Below, one piece after another: positions 23,592 to 34,533 of a stretch of 64,000 nucleotides of DNA; the first letter of the stretch is position 1, and each line of letters starts with the position of its first letter. The stretch spans positions 232,032-296,031 of the forward strand of contig NZ_SUMC01000004.1 of assembly GCF_005047355.1 (NCBI RefSeq), read 5' to 3'. A program made the position numbers and the translations under genes. The notes below the pieces were generated by a model. It was not told the origin of the DNA and made no database searches. It saw only the letters and a program-made list of their open reading frames with translations. This stretch comes from Actinacidiphila oryziradicis (GTDB lineage Bacteria; Actinomycetota; Actinomycetes; Streptomycetales; Streptomycetaceae).

Positions 23592-24185
23592 ATGAGTACT
23601 GCAGTTTCCCGGGGGACGACCCCCGTCCCTCCGGGACATCCGCGGCTGACCGTGCTCTCCGGCCCCTCAGGGGTCGGCAAGAGCACGGTCGTCGCCCATA
23701 TGCGCAAGGTCCACCCCGAGGTCTGGCTCTCGGTGTCGGCCACCACCCGTAAGCCGCGTCCCGGTGAGAAGCCCGGAGTGCAGTACTACTTCGTGGACGA
23801 CGACGAGTTCGACAAGCTCGTCGCCAACGGAGAGCTGTTGGAATGGGCCGAGTTCGCGGGCAACCGCTACGGCACGCCACGGGGTGCCGTACTGGAAAAG
23901 CTCGCCGCGGGCGAGTCGGTGCTGCTCGAAATCGATCTGCAGGGCGCCCGGCTGGTCCGGGAGTCGATGCCCGAGGCCCAGCTGATCTTCCTGGCCCCGC
24001 CGAGCTGGGAGGAGCTGGTCCGCCGGCTCACCGGGCGCGGTACTGAATCGCCCGAGGTGATCAAGGAGCGGCTGGCGGCGGCGCGAGTGGAGCTGGCGGC
24101 GGAATCGGAGTTCGACGTGACCCTTGTCAACACCTCCGTCGAGGATGTAGCGCGCGAGCTGCTAACCTTCATGAACGTAGCCTGA
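23592..24185 (+). CDS. gmk: Guanylate kinase
   Basis: It phosphorylates GMP to GDP. Length is 197 residues. The Walker A loop GPSGVGKST is at 24-32. The GMP-binding block [20 protein letters not shown] is near 47-66. A lid segment [11 protein letters not shown] follows. The N-terminal 18 residues extend beyond the usual fold. It lies 39 nt after sIHF and 40 nt before rpoZ, forming the gmk-rpoZ-coaBC group common in bacteria. Confidence 0.96.
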   Translation: MSTAVSRGTTPVPPGHPRLTVLSGPSGVGKSTVVAHMRKVHPEVWLSVSATTRKPRPGEKPGVQYYFVDDDEFDKLVANGELLEWAEFAGNRYGTPRGAVLEKLAAGESVLLEIDLQGARLVRESMPEAQLIFLAPPSWEELVRRLTGRGTESPEVIKERLAAARVELAAESEFDVTLVNTSVEDVARELLTFMNVA

Positions 24186-24225
24186 TCGCATTCTGATCAG
24201 TTCCACTCTTATCGGAAGGCAGAGC

Positions 24226-24495
24226 GTGTCCTCTTCCATGACCCAGCCCGAGGGCATCATCAATCCGCCGATCGATGAGCTGCTTGAGGCCACCGATTCC
24301 AAGTACAGCCTGGTGATCTACGCGGCCAAGCGTGCACGTCAGATCAACGCTTACTACTCCCAGCTCGGTGAAGGCCTGCTGGAGTACGTCGGCCCGCTCG
24401 TCGACACCCACGTCCACGAGAAGCCGCTGTCGATCGCACTGCGCGAGATCAACGCGGGCCTGCTGACCTCCGAGGCCGTCGAGGCGGCCCAGTAG
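24226..24495 (+). CDS. rpoZ: RNA polymerase omega subunit
   Basis: Omega helps fold and recruit the beta' subunit. The protein has 89 residues. It begins with GTG 24226 after an AAGGCAG site. The core [29 protein letters not shown] is the omega signature, followed by the actinobacterial extension [15 protein letters not shown]. An 18-bp terminator stem follows after 17 nt. Confidence 0.97.
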   Translation: MSSSMTQPEGIINPPIDELLEATDSKYSLVIYAAKRARQINAYYSQLGEGLLEYVGPLVDTHVHEKPLSIALREINAGLLTSEAVEAAQ

Positions 24496-24512
24496 CGGCA
24501 CCCGGTATCTGT

Positions 24513-24551
24513 CACCACGGGCCTGGCGGCACAGCCGCCAGGCCCGTGGTG
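24513..24551 (+). terminator. 18-bp perfect terminator stem after rpoZ
   Basis: 24513-24530 pairs perfectly with 24534-24551 around a 3-nt loop, ending 50 nt before coaBC. Confidence 0.85.
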
Positions 24552-24601
24552 TGTGATGGAGCCAGTGCCGGTACACCACCTACACCTCGGCGGGAGAGAC
24601 G

Positions 24602-25810
24602 ATGGGCAAGCCACAGGTCGTTCTGGGCGTGAGCGGCGGGATCGCCGCCTACAAGGTGTGCGAGCTGCTTCGGCGGTTCACCGAGTCCGGCCATGACGTA
24701 CGGGTGGTGCCCACCGAGTCCGCTCTGCACTTCGTCGGCGAGGCGACCTGGTCCGCGCTCTCCGGCCACCCCGTCTCCACCCAGGTCTGGGACGCCGTGC
24801 ACGAGGTCCCGCACGTTCGCATCGGCCAGGGCGCCGATCTGCTGGTCGTCGCCCCGGCCACCGCCGACATCCTCGCCAAGGCTGCGCACGGCCTCGCCGA
24901 CGACCTGCTGACCAACACCCTCCTCACCGCCCGATGCCCGGTGCTCTTCGCCCCCGCCATGCACACCGAGATGTGGGAACACCCGGCCACCCAGGAGAAC
25001 GTCGCGACACTCCGCCGCCGGGGCGCCCTCGTCCTCGAGCCCGCAGTCGGCCGGCTCACCGGCGTCGACACCGGCAAGGGCCGGCTCCCCGACCCCGCCG
25101 AGATCTTCGAGATCTGTCGCCGGGTACTGGCCCGCGGCCCGCAGTCCGCGGTCGCTGACCTCGCCGGACGCAATGTCGTCGTCAGCGCCGGCGGCACCCG
25201 CGAGCCGCTGGATCCCGTGCGCTACCTCGGCAACCGCTCCTCCGGCAAGCAGGGTTACGCCCTCGCCCGCACCGCCGTCGCCCGCGGCGCCCGGGTCACG
25301 CTCATCGCCGCCAACACCACCCTGCCGGACCCGGCCGGCGTAGATGTCGTACGGGTCGGCACCGCCGCACAGCTGCGCGAAGCGGTACTGAAGGCCGCCG
25401 CGGACGCCGACGCGGTCGTCATGGCCGCCGCCGTGGCCGATTTTCGACCGGCCCACTACGTAACGGGAAAGATCAAGAAGAAGGACGGCGAAGAGCCGCC
25501 GCCCCTTGAGCTGGTGCGGAACCCGGACATCCTGGCCGAGCTCTCCACAGACCGCCAGCGACCGGGCCAGATCGTCGTCGGCTTCGCCGCCGAGACCGAC
25601 GACGTGCAGGCCAACGGACGGGCCAAGCTCGCCCGCAAGGGCTGCGACCTGCTCGTTGTCAACGAAGTGGGCGAACACAAGGCCTTTGGTTCCGAGGAGA
25701 ACGAGGCCGTGGTCCTCGGAGCCGACGGCAGTGAGACGCCCGTCCCCTACGGACCCAAGGAAGATCTCGCCGAACTGGTGTGGACCCTGGTGGCACCGAA
25801 ATTCAGCTGA
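24602..25810 (+). CDS. coaBC: Bifunctional phosphopantothenoylcysteine decarboxylase / phosphopantothenate-cysteine ligase
   Basis: It performs steps two and three of coenzyme A synthesis from 4'-phosphopantothenate. Length is 402 residues. The N-terminal flavoprotein CoaC half shows GVSGGIAAYK, VAPATADILAK and FAPAMHTEMW. The CoaB half starts near residue 195 with VSAGGTREPLDPVRYLGNRSSG and has the KIKK lysine segment and AAAVADFRP. The ATG follows GGGAGAGACG. Confidence 0.96.
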   Translation: MGKPQVVLGVSGGIAAYKVCELLRRFTESGHDVRVVPTESALHFVGEATWSALSGHPVSTQVWDAVHEVPHVRIGQGADLLVVAPATADILAKAAHGLADDLLTNTLLTARCPVLFAPAMHTEMWEHPATQENVATLRRRGALVLEPAVGRLTGVDTGKGRLPDPAEIFEICRRVLARGPQSAVADLAGRNVVVSAGGTREPLDPVRYLGNRSSGKQGYALARTAVARGARVTLIAANTTLPDPAGVDVVRVGTAAQLREAVLKAAADADAVVMAAAVADFRPAHYVTGKIKKKDGEEPPPLELVRNPDILAELSTDRQRPGQIVVGFAAETDDVQANGRAKLARKGCDLLVVNEVGEHKAFGSEENEAVVLGADGSETPVPYGPKEDLAELVWTLVAPKFS

Positions 25811-26008
25811 ACTTGACACACCGGTGCCAATAAAACCCTGACATCCGCTCAACGCAATAAGGTGTCGCAGGTCACAGCACTCCCAAGCTTCGGGGTGCCG
25901 TGCCCGTACGGACGAGTCGAACGATAAACTAGCCGAGGCATGCCGGGCGCAGCCCCGCGCGAGCCAACAATGATCTAGCCAGCAGCCGCTGCAACCCCAG
26001 GGAGCGAT
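25811..26008 (+). promoter_or_regulatory. metK leader and promoter region
   Basis: The 198-nt gap holds a TTGACA hexamer (25813-25818) without a good -10 partner, and a better -10-like TAAACT near 25926 about 80 nt before the start. I looked for SAM-I/SAM-IV riboswitch cores (the GGCAACC region) and did not find one. The region is otherwise without features. Confidence 0.35.
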
Positions 26009-27217
<1,209 letters not shown>

Positions 27218-27246
27218 GGCGCTGATTGCTGGTCACCCGCATGTAC

Positions 27247-27283
27247 TGAGGCCCGGACCCCGCTGGCTGGGGGCCGGGCCTCA
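27247..27283 (+). terminator. Terminator after metK
   Basis: TGAGGCCCGGACCCC (27247-27261) pairs with GGGGCCGGGCCTCA (27270-27283) with one bulge, 29 nt after the stop. Confidence 0.8.
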
Positions 27284-27439
27284 GTTGTCGCGGCGGACGG
27301 TTGAGCGGCCACGGCTTGGGCAACCCCGCAGGTCACGCCGAGGGCGGCGCCTTTGCCGACCCCAGTGGACGGCGACTGCCCCCGCCTTGTCGGACGTGCC
27401 GTCCGGGTAGGACGCCCGGACGTATGAGTGCCCTAGCAT

Positions 27440-27565
27440 ATGTCTAAGGCTCTCAAGCGCACCATGGTCTACGCGGATCCGGACGACCTCGGCCACCGGG
27501 ACTTCCGTACGGTGCGGCCGCTGACCGGCCACAAGGCGTTTCGCCTGCTGCCTGCCGATCGGTAG
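27440..27565 (+). pseudogene. Deletion scar joining VapB-like antitoxin start to PIN-toxin end
   Basis: This is a 41-codon open frame. Residues 1-17 (LKRTMVYADPDDL) match the start of ribbon-helix-helix VapB-type antitoxins. Residues 18-41 (GHRDFRTVRPLTGHKAFRLL) look like the extreme C-terminus of a PIN-domain toxin. The simplest reading is that an internal deletion of about 600 nt fused the two ends of a vapBC operon in frame. The rest of the 475-nt metK-priA gap (27284-27439 and 27566-27692) shows no gene. Confidence 0.55.
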
Positions 27566-27692
27566 GCAGCCCGGGAATCCGGGAGGAGCGGCGAGGACCG
27601 GCGGGCCGATCCTGGACCGGCGCCTCGGGGCGGCCCCAGGGAGCGCATCGCGCGGGGCGGTGATGTCGGTGCGGTCTGCTAAGACTGGAGCT

Positions 27693-29831
27693 GTGAGCAG
27701 GGAGGACGGGCAGCCGGAGGCGGGCGGCGGGGGTGAGCAGCTCGCGTTTATCCGGGAGACGGTGCGGAAGGCCAGGGAACCGAGGGCCAAGCCGCGGACG
27801 TGGCGTGGGGCGGCGCTGGCGGGGGAGCTGCCGGTGGCGCGGGTGCTGGTGGACAAGGGGCTGCTGCATCTGGACCAGTACTTCGACTACGCGGTGCCGG
27901 AGGCGATGGACGCCGAGGCGCAACCGGGGGTTCGGGTGCGGGTGAGGTTCGGGGCGAGGGTGGTGAAGGGGCGGCGGGAGGGCGGGGAGCTGCATGACGG
28001 ATTTGTGGTGGAGCGGCTGACGGAGAGCGATTACCGGGGGCCGCTGGCGCCGCTGGCGCAAGTGCTGTCGCCGGAGCCGGTACTGACCCCGAGTCTGCTG
28101 GCGCTGTGCCGGGCGGTGGCGGACCGGTATGCGGGGGCGCTGGCGGATGTGGTGCAGCTGGCGGTGCCGCCCAGGAGGGCGAAAGCGGAGGCGGAGCCGG
28201 TGACTGAACCGCTGCCGCGTCCGGAGGCGCCGGCGCGGGGGAGCTGGTCGCGCTATGGGACGGGGCCGGCGTTTTTGCTGGCTCTGGCCAGGGGGGACGC
28301 GCCGAGGGCGGTGTGGACGGCGCTGCCGGGTCCGCATTGGCCGCAGGAGCTGGCGCGGGCGATAGCGGCGACACTGGCGTCGGGGAGGGGAGCGCTGGCC
28401 GTGCTGCCGGACGGCCGGGCGGCGGGGCGGGTGGACGCGGCGCTCACCGAGCTGTTGGGCGCGGGCCACCATGTGCTGCTCACGGCGGACGCGGGGCCGG
28501 AGGAGCGGTACCGGCGATGGCTTGCGATCAGCCGGGGTTCGGCGCGGGCCGTGGTCGGCACGCGTGCGGCGATGTTCGCTCCGGTGGCGGACCTGGGGCT
28601 GGTGGCGTTGTGGGACGACGGGGACTCCAGCCATGCAGAGCCGCACGCGCCGCAGCCGCATGCGCGGGAGGTGCTGCTGCTCAGGGCGACCGAGGAGCGG
28701 GCCGGATTTCTGCTGGGTGGGCTGACGTGCACCGTCGAGGGGGCGCAGCTCGTCGACACCGGGTGGGCGCTGCCGCTCGGCGCGGGCCGCGAGCAGGTGC
28801 GGGCGGCGGCGCCGCTGATACGTACGGTCGGTGAGCTGGACGAGGCGAGGGACGCGGCGGCCAGGGCCGCGCGGTTGCCGTCCCTTGCCTGGCAGGTGAC
28901 GCGGGACGCGCTGCTGCGTGGGCCGGTGCTGGTGCAGGTGCCGCGCCGCGGGTATGTGCCGAGACTGGCCTGCGAGCGGTGCCGGGAGCCGGCGCGCTGC
29001 GGGAATTGTGCGGGCCCGTTGGAGCTGACGGGCGGGGACAGTGCGCCGCGCTGTACGTGGTGCGGCCGTCCGGAAGCGGCCTGGCACTGCCAGGAGTGCG
29101 GCGGTTTCCGGCTGCGTGCCCAGGTGGTGGGTGCCCGCCGGACCGCCGATGAGCTGGGCCGGGCCTTCCCGAAGGTCCCGGTCCGCACCTCGGGCCGGGA
29201 CGGGATACTGCCGTCGGTGCCGGACGCGCCGGCCCTGGTGATCTCGACGCCGGGGGCCGAGCCGGTCGCGGCGGGCGGCTACGCGGCGGCGCTGCTGCTG
29301 GACGGCTGGGCACTGCTGAACCGGCCGGATCTGCGGGCCGGTGAGGAGACGCTGCGGCGCTGGACGGCCGCTGCGGCGCTGGTGCGCCCGGCGGGGGAGG
29401 GCGGCACAGTCGTCGTACTCGGGGAGCCGACTCTGCGCCCGGTGCAGGCGCTGGTGCGATGGGACCCGGCAGGATTCGCCGTGCGCGAATTGGCGGACCG
29501 CGCCGAGCTGGGGTTTCCTCCGGTGTCCCGGATGGCGTCGGTCACGGGGAGCGCGGCGGCGGTGGCCGATCTAGTGGCGACGGCGCACCTCCCGGAGGGG
29601 ACGGATGTGCTCGGCCCGGTGCCGCTGCCCGTATCGGCGCCCGGACCGGGCAGACCGCGCCGCCCGGGGGATCCTCCGCCGGGGGAGCGGTGGGACCGGG
29701 TGCTGCTGCGGGTCCGGCCGGGCACCGGTGCCGCGTTGGCGGCGGCGTTGAAGGCCGCCCAGACGGCTCGTACAGCGCGTAAGCAGAGCGATCCGGTGAG
29801 GGTCAGGATCGATCCGCCGGACATCGGGTAG
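27693..29831 (+). CDS. priA: PriA-like primosome protein N', helicase motifs lost
   Basis: PriA reloads the replication machinery at stalled forks. The protein has 712 residues from GTG 27693; in-frame ATGs at 27660 and 27663 are alternatives, and none has an ideal binding site. The 3'-DNA-binding N-domain (VDKGLLHLDQYFDYAVP) is present, and the zinc region has paired cysteines from Cys427 to Cys469. The Walker A segment is missing (TALPGPHWPQELA), and the DEEH box reads ALWDDGDSSHAEP. Loss of ATPase motifs is typical of actinobacterial PriA, so it probably acts as a structural loader. Confidence 0.9.
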   Translation: MSREDGQPEAGGGGEQLAFIRETVRKAREPRAKPRTWRGAALAGELPVARVLVDKGLLHLDQYFDYAVPEAMDAEAQPGVRVRVRFGARVVKGRREGGELHDGFVVERLTESDYRGPLAPLAQVLSPEPVLTPSLLALCRAVADRYAGALADVVQLAVPPRRAKAEAEPVTEPLPRPEAPARGSWSRYGTGPAFLLALARGDAPRAVWTALPGPHWPQELARAIAATLASGRGALAVLPDGRAAGRVDAALTELLGAGHHVLLTADAGPEERYRRWLAISRGSARAVVGTRAAMFAPVADLGLVALWDDGDSSHAEPHAPQPHAREVLLLRATEERAGFLLGGLTCTVEGAQLVDTGWALPLGAGREQVRAAAPLIRTVGELDEARDAAARAARLPSLAWQVTRDALLRGPVLVQVPRRGYVPRLACERCREPARCGNCAGPLELTGGDSAPRCTWCGRPEAAWHCQECGGFRLRAQVVGARRTADELGRAFPKVPVRTSGRDGILPSVPDAPALVISTPGAEPVAAGGYAAALLLDGWALLNRPDLRAGEETLRRWTAAAALVRPAGEGGTVVVLGEPTLRPVQALVRWDPAGFAVRELADRAELGFPPVSRMASVTGSAAAVADLVATAHLPEGTDVLGPVPLPVSAPGPGRPRRPGDPPPGERWDRVLLRVRPGTGAALAAALKAAQTARTARKQSDPVRVRIDPPDIG

Positions 29832-29873
29832 CGGCAGCCCCCACGTCCGGGGCTCTGCGGCGGGGCTGAACCG

Positions 29874-30230
29874 TCAGCCCTTCACCGCCCCCGCGAGGCC
29901 CGAGACCAGTCGGCGCTGCACCAGGACGAAGAAGACCAGCACCGGCACGGTCATCACCGTGGAGCCCGCCATGATGCCTCCCCAGTCGTTCTGCTCGGGC
30001 TTGAAGAAGACGAGCGGGGCCATCGGGAGAGTGGAGTACCGGACGGCGCTGATGATGAAGGACTTGGCGAACAGGAAGTCGTTCCAGGCGCCGATGAACG
30101 AGGAGCTGCTGGTCGCCGCGAGACCGGGCAGGACCAGGGGGAAGAGCACCTGCCACAGGAAGCGGGCCCGGCTCGCCCCGTCGATCATCGCCGCCTCCTC
30201 CAGCTCGTCCGGGACCGACGCGCGGAGCTG
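29874..30230 (-). pseudogene. Truncated sugar ABC transporter permease (MalG type), C-terminal part only
   Basis: From about 30230 down to the stop at 29874 the frame reads QLRASVPDELEEAAMIDGAS, the EAA loop that contacts the ATPase, then membrane segments and IIGAWNDFLFAK-like sequence. A TGA stop lies directly before this block in frame, and the first about 150 residues of a normal permease are absent. An ATG at 30188 could start a 104-residue remnant. No binding protein or first permease gene is nearby. Confidence 0.7.
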
Positions 30231-30448
30231 TCAGCGGCGCCGTGAGAAGGCCGCGCAGGGCGTCCAGGACCACCATGTCCTCGCCGGGGTCCGGGGGGTT
30301 GAGGGCGATCTCGTCGTCGCCGACGGGGGAGGCCGCGCAGGCCGTCGAGCCACCGGTTCACACTGGTCTCCGGCGCGACGCCGCCGCCCCGGCGTCCGGT
30401 GTGGCGGACGGCGGGGCGGCGTGGCGTGCCGGGCCCCCGGGAGGAGGG
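30231..30448. other. Gap without recognised gene; possible decayed coding sequence
   Basis: On the minus strand two different frames give plausible-looking peptides (for example VNRWLDGLRGL, then DDEIALNPPDPGEDMVVLDALRGLL), which suggests a frameshifted relic. I cannot name a family. Confidence 0.3.
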
Positions 30449-30946
<498 letters not shown>

Positions 30947-30999
30947 CTACAGGCCTCTCGAACCGGCTCTGGAATGGATCGGGCCGTCGGCCCGCTATC

Positions 31000-31017
31000 G
31001 GTCAATCTCGTTTGACC
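31000..31017. promoter_or_regulatory. Inverted repeat between HTH gene and def
   Basis: GGTCAA (31000-31005) and TTGACC (31012-31017) form a perfect inverted repeat with 6-nt spacing. It lies between divergent genes and could be the operator of the adjacent HTH protein. Confidence 0.35.
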
Positions 31018-31158
31018 AACGCGCCAGCCTCCCCCGGAGTCACGCATTTGGGGGCGCGGCCACACCCCAGGGGGCGCACTCGGGCGCGTACGCCCCTGTC
31101 GTCCGGCCCCATAGACTGGGTTGCTGTCCTTGAACCGTCCGACCACGGGAGCCTGCCG

Positions 31159-31704
31159 GTGTCCGTCCAGCCGATCCGCCTCTTCGGCGACCCGGTGCTG
31201 CGCATGACGGCGCAGCCTGTCACCACCTTCGACAAGGAACTCCGCAACCTCGTGAAGGACCTGACCGAGACGATGCAGCACGCGCCCGGGGCGGGCCTGG
31301 CGGCGCCGCAGATAGGCGTTTCCCTGCGCGTCTTCACGTACTACGTGGAGGGCGAGCTCGGCCATCTCGTCAACCCGGACCTCAGCCTCAGCGAGGAGGA
31401 GCAGGACGGCCCCGAGGGCTGCCTCTCACTGCCCGGACTCACGTTCGACTGCCTGCGGGCGTACGGCGTGGTCGCCAAGGGCTTCAACATGCACGGCGAC
31501 CCGGTCACCATCGAGGGCACACAACTGCTCGCCCGCTGCATCCAGCACGAGACCGACCACCTCGACGGCATCATCTTCATCGACCGGCTCGACGAGGAGC
31601 ACCGCAAGGCCGCGATGAAGGCGATCCGCGAGACGGAGTGGGCCGGGGCCGTCGTCCCGCAGGTCAGGATCTCCCCGCACAGCACCTTCGGCCGCGCTCT
31701 CTGA
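31159..31704 (+). CDS. def: Peptide deformylase
   Basis: It removes the N-formyl group from nascent proteins. Length is 181 residues. All three metal/active-site motifs are intact: GAGLAAPQ at 44-51, EGCLS at 86-90 with metal ligand Cys88, and HETDH at 130-134. The GTG at 31159 was chosen because [15 protein letters not shown] is the usual beginning; longer in-frame openings run into the divergent gene. fmt follows after 34 nt, pairing removal and addition of the formyl group. Confidence 0.95.
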   Translation: MSVQPIRLFGDPVLRMTAQPVTTFDKELRNLVKDLTETMQHAPGAGLAAPQIGVSLRVFTYYVEGELGHLVNPDLSLSEEEQDGPEGCLSLPGLTFDCLRAYGVVAKGFNMHGDPVTIEGTQLLARCIQHETDHLDGIIFIDRLDEEHRKAAMKAIRETEWAGAVVPQVRISPHSTFGRAL

Positions 31705-31738
31705 TCCCCGTTCCTATCCGGAAAGGCTCCGCAACTAC

Positions 31739-32671
31739 ATGAGGCTCGTCTTCGCCGGCACCCCCGAGGCTGCCGTCCCCGCCCTGGACGCCCTGCTGGC
31801 GTCCGACCGGCACGAGGTCGTCGCCGTCGTCACCCGGCCCGACGCGACCGCCGGGCGCGGTCGCAAGCTCCTCACGAGCCCGGTGGCGCAGCGCGCGGCG
31901 GAGGCCGGTATCGAGGTGCTCAAGCCGACCCGGCCGCGCGACGAGGACTTCCTGACGCGGCTGCGGGAGATCGCGCCGGACTGCTGCCCCGTGGTGGCCT
32001 ACGGTGCGCTGCTGCCCAAGGCCGCCCTGGAGATCCCGGACCACGGCTGGGTCAACCTGCACTTCTCACTGCTCCCGGCGTGGCGCGGCGCGGCGCCGGT
32101 CCAGCACGCTGTGATGGCCGGCGACGACATCACCGGCGCCTCAACGTTCCTCATCGAGGAAGGGCTCGACTCCGGGCCGGTCTACGGCGTCGTCACGGAG
32201 GACGTACGGCCCGACGACACCAGCGGTGACCTGCTCACCCGCCTCTCGCACAGCGGGGCGCGGTTGCTCACCGCCACGATGGACGGCATCGAGGACGGCA
32301 CCCTCGTGGCGCACCCACAGCCGGCGGACGGGATCACCCTCGCCCCGAAGATCACAGTCGAGGACGCGCTGGTCGACTGGACGGCTCCCGCCTTGAGGGT
32401 CGACCGATTGGTACGCGGCTGCACCCCGGCGCCGGGGGCCTGGACCCGCTTCCACGGCGAGCGGCTCAAGCTGGGCCCGGTCCGCCCGGCGCCGGACGGG
32501 GGCGAGCTCGCGCCGGGCGAGCTCGCGGTCGCCAAGAACGCGGTGCTCGTCGGCACGGGCAGCCATGCGGTTGAGCTCGGCGAGGTTCAGCCGCAGGGCA
32601 AGAAGCGGATGCGGGCCGCGGACTGGGCACGCGGTGCCCGCATCGCCTCCGGCGAGCGGCTCGGGCTATAG
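31739..32671 (+). CDS. fmt: Methionyl-tRNA formyltransferase
   Basis: It formylates initiator Met-tRNA using 10-formyl-THF. Length is 310 residues. Catalytic residues Asn106, His108 and Asp144 are in the blocks [15 protein letters not shown] and EGLDSGPV. The C-terminal tRNA-binding domain starts near 205. The ATG follows GGAAAGG. Order def-fmt-rsmB-rpe is conserved in many bacteria. Confidence 0.96.
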   Translation: MRLVFAGTPEAAVPALDALLASDRHEVVAVVTRPDATAGRGRKLLTSPVAQRAAEAGIEVLKPTRPRDEDFLTRLREIAPDCCPVVAYGALLPKAALEIPDHGWVNLHFSLLPAWRGAAPVQHAVMAGDDITGASTFLIEEGLDSGPVYGVVTEDVRPDDTSGDLLTRLSHSGARLLTATMDGIEDGTLVAHPQPADGITLAPKITVEDALVDWTAPALRVDRLVRGCTPAPGAWTRFHGERLKLGPVRPAPDGGELAPGELAVAKNAVLVGTGSHAVELGEVQPQGKKRMRAADWARGARIASGERLGL

Positions 32672-32800
32672 CTCTGGCCTGGCCGGCGCGCGGCGGCAGG
32701 CGCGCCTCTGCCGGGGTACCCGGCGCCGCACCGGCCGGCCCGGCGAGGGCGACGTAGTGTGGCCTCAGCACTGTCATCCTGATCCCGGAGCACCTTTCAC

Positions 32801-34258
32801 GTGAGCGAAGCGTCGAGCCGCCGCCCCAGTCCCGCCGCCCGGAAGGGCAAGCCGTACCGCAGGCCGCAGCGCGACCCCGTGCGGATTCTGGCGTTCGAGG
32901 CGCTGCGGGCGGTGGACGAGCGGGACGCGTACGCGAACCTGGTGCTGCCGGGGCTGCTGCGGGGAGCCGAGGCGGAGGCGGCGAAGAAGGGCCAGGAATT
33001 CGACCGGCGGGACGCGGCGCTGGCGACGGAGTTGGTGTACGGGACGCTGCGGAGGCAGGGGACCTACGACGCGGTGATCGCGGCGTGCGTGGACCGGCCG
33101 CTGCGGGAGGTGGACCCGCCGGTGCTGGATGTGCTGGCGCTGGGGGCGCACCAGTTGCTGGGGACGAGGATCCCGACGCATGCCGCGGTGTCGGCATCGG
33201 TGGAGCTGGCGCGGGTGGTGCTCGGCGACGGGCGCGCGAGGTTCGTGAACGCGGTGCTGCGCAGGATCGCCGCGCAGGACCTGGAGGCCTGGCTGGACCA
33301 GGTGGCGCCGCCGTACGACGAGGATCCGGAGCAGCATCTGGCCGTCGTGCACTCGCATCCTCGCTGGATCGTCTCCGCGTTGTGGGACGCGCTGGGCGGC
33401 GGCCGGGCCGGCATCGAGGACCTGCTGGAGGCGGACAACGAGCGCCCCGAGGTGACGCTCGTGGCCCGCCCGGGCCGGTCGAGCGCCGAGGAGCTGGCGC
33501 AGTCGCTCCCGCCGGACGCGACGGAGCCGGGCCGCTGGTCGCCGTACGCCGTGCGGCTGACCGAGGGCGGTGACCCGGCGGCGGTGGAGGCGGTGCGCGA
33601 AGGCCGGGCGGGGGTGCAGGACGAGGGCAGCCAGCTGGTCGCGGCCGCTCTGGCCGCGGCCCCGCTGGAAGGCCCGGACGGGCGCTGGCTGGACGGCTGC
33701 GCGGGTCCCGGCGGCAAGGCGGCACTGCTCGCGGCGCTCGCCGCGCAGCGCGGGGCGGTGCTGGTGGCGGCGGAGAAGCAACCGCACCGCGCGCGGCTGG
33801 TGGCCAGGGCGCTGGCCGGCAACCCGGGCCCGTACCAGGTGGTCGTCGCGGACGGCACGCGGCCGGTCTGGGCGGAGGGCGCCTTCGACCGCGTACTCGT
33901 CGATGTGCCGTGCACCGGTCTCGGCGCGCTGCGCCGCCGTCCCGAGGCACGCTGGCGGCGCCGCGCCGAGGACGTCGCGGGCTTCGCACCGTTGCAGCGC
34001 GGGCTGCTGCGCGAGGCTCTGCGCGCGGTTCGGGTCGGTGGGGTGGTGGGGTACGCGACGTGCTCGCCGCACCCGGCGGAGACCCGGGCGGTGGTGACGG
34101 ACGTACTGCGCGCCGACGGCGTGGAAGCGGAGTGGGTCGACGCCCGGCCGCTTATGCCAGGGGTGCCCGAGCTCGGTGAGGGCCCGGACGTCCAGCTCTG
34201 GCCGCACGTGCACGGCACCGATGCGATGTACTTGGCGCTGCTCCGCCGCGTGGGCTGA
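32801..34258 (+). CDS. rsmB: 16S rRNA m5C967 methyltransferase RsmB (Sun/Fmu)
   Basis: It methylates C967 of 16S rRNA with SAM. Length is 485 residues. A NusB-like RNA-binding N-domain occupies about 25-175. The SAM-binding loop is GCAGPGGKA. Both catalytic cysteines are present: Cys371 in DVPCTGLG and Cys421 in TCSPHPAET. The N-terminal 20 residues are basic and disordered. Start is a GTG after a CCGGAGC site. Confidence 0.95.
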   Translation: MSEASSRRPSPAARKGKPYRRPQRDPVRILAFEALRAVDERDAYANLVLPGLLRGAEAEAAKKGQEFDRRDAALATELVYGTLRRQGTYDAVIAACVDRPLREVDPPVLDVLALGAHQLLGTRIPTHAAVSASVELARVVLGDGRARFVNAVLRRIAAQDLEAWLDQVAPPYDEDPEQHLAVVHSHPRWIVSALWDALGGGRAGIEDLLEADNERPEVTLVARPGRSSAEELAQSLPPDATEPGRWSPYAVRLTEGGDPAAVEAVREGRAGVQDEGSQLVAAALAAAPLEGPDGRWLDGCAGPGGKAALLAALAAQRGAVLVAAEKQPHRARLVARALAGNPGPYQVVVADGTRPVWAEGAFDRVLVDVPCTGLGALRRRPEARWRRRAEDVAGFAPLQRGLLREALRAVRVGGVVGYATCSPHPAETRAVVTDVLRADGVEAEWVDARPLMPGVPELGEGPDVQLWPHVHGTDAMYLALLRRVG

Positions 34259-34331
34259 AAGTGCTTACGTCCCGGCGGCGTAGGGGGCGCAAGTCCGGCT
34301 ATGCGGGCCGGGAGGGGTGGGGCGGCGGGCG

Positions 34332-34504
34332 ATGCGGCTGCTCATCCTCGGCATCCTGCTGCGCGCGCTGATCGCACCGCTGGTGCTCATCGGGATCGTC
34401 GTGCTGTCCTTCGCGGCGGCCCTCGGCGTCAGCACGCTCGTCTTCAACCGAGTGCCGCCGCCGATGACGAGGAGGACGAGGAGTCCCGCACCCATGTGCA
34501 GTAG
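34332..34504 (+). CDS. Possible small membrane protein, apparent frameshift in its tail
   Basis: ATG 34332 starts a strongly hydrophobic stretch ([20 protein letters not shown] and onward, about 35 residues). In its own frame it continues into Arg-rich sequence that overruns rpe. If the frame steps back one base near 34461, it reads [13 protein letters not shown] and stops at 34504, 29 nt before rpe, which is a much more natural ending. It may therefore be a real small membrane protein with a sequencing error or a disabled gene. Confidence 0.4.
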
Positions 34505-34533
34505 CCGCCGGCGGCACCGCCATACTGGATGGC

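Noticed and set aside
25811..26008. SAM riboswitch before metK
   Set aside because: The conserved core pieces (GGCAACC-like segment and matching helices) were not found.
27453..29087. Arg/Pro-rich 544-codon minus-strand frame opposite priA
   Set aside because: It is a composition artefact; priA on the plus strand has all expected blocks.
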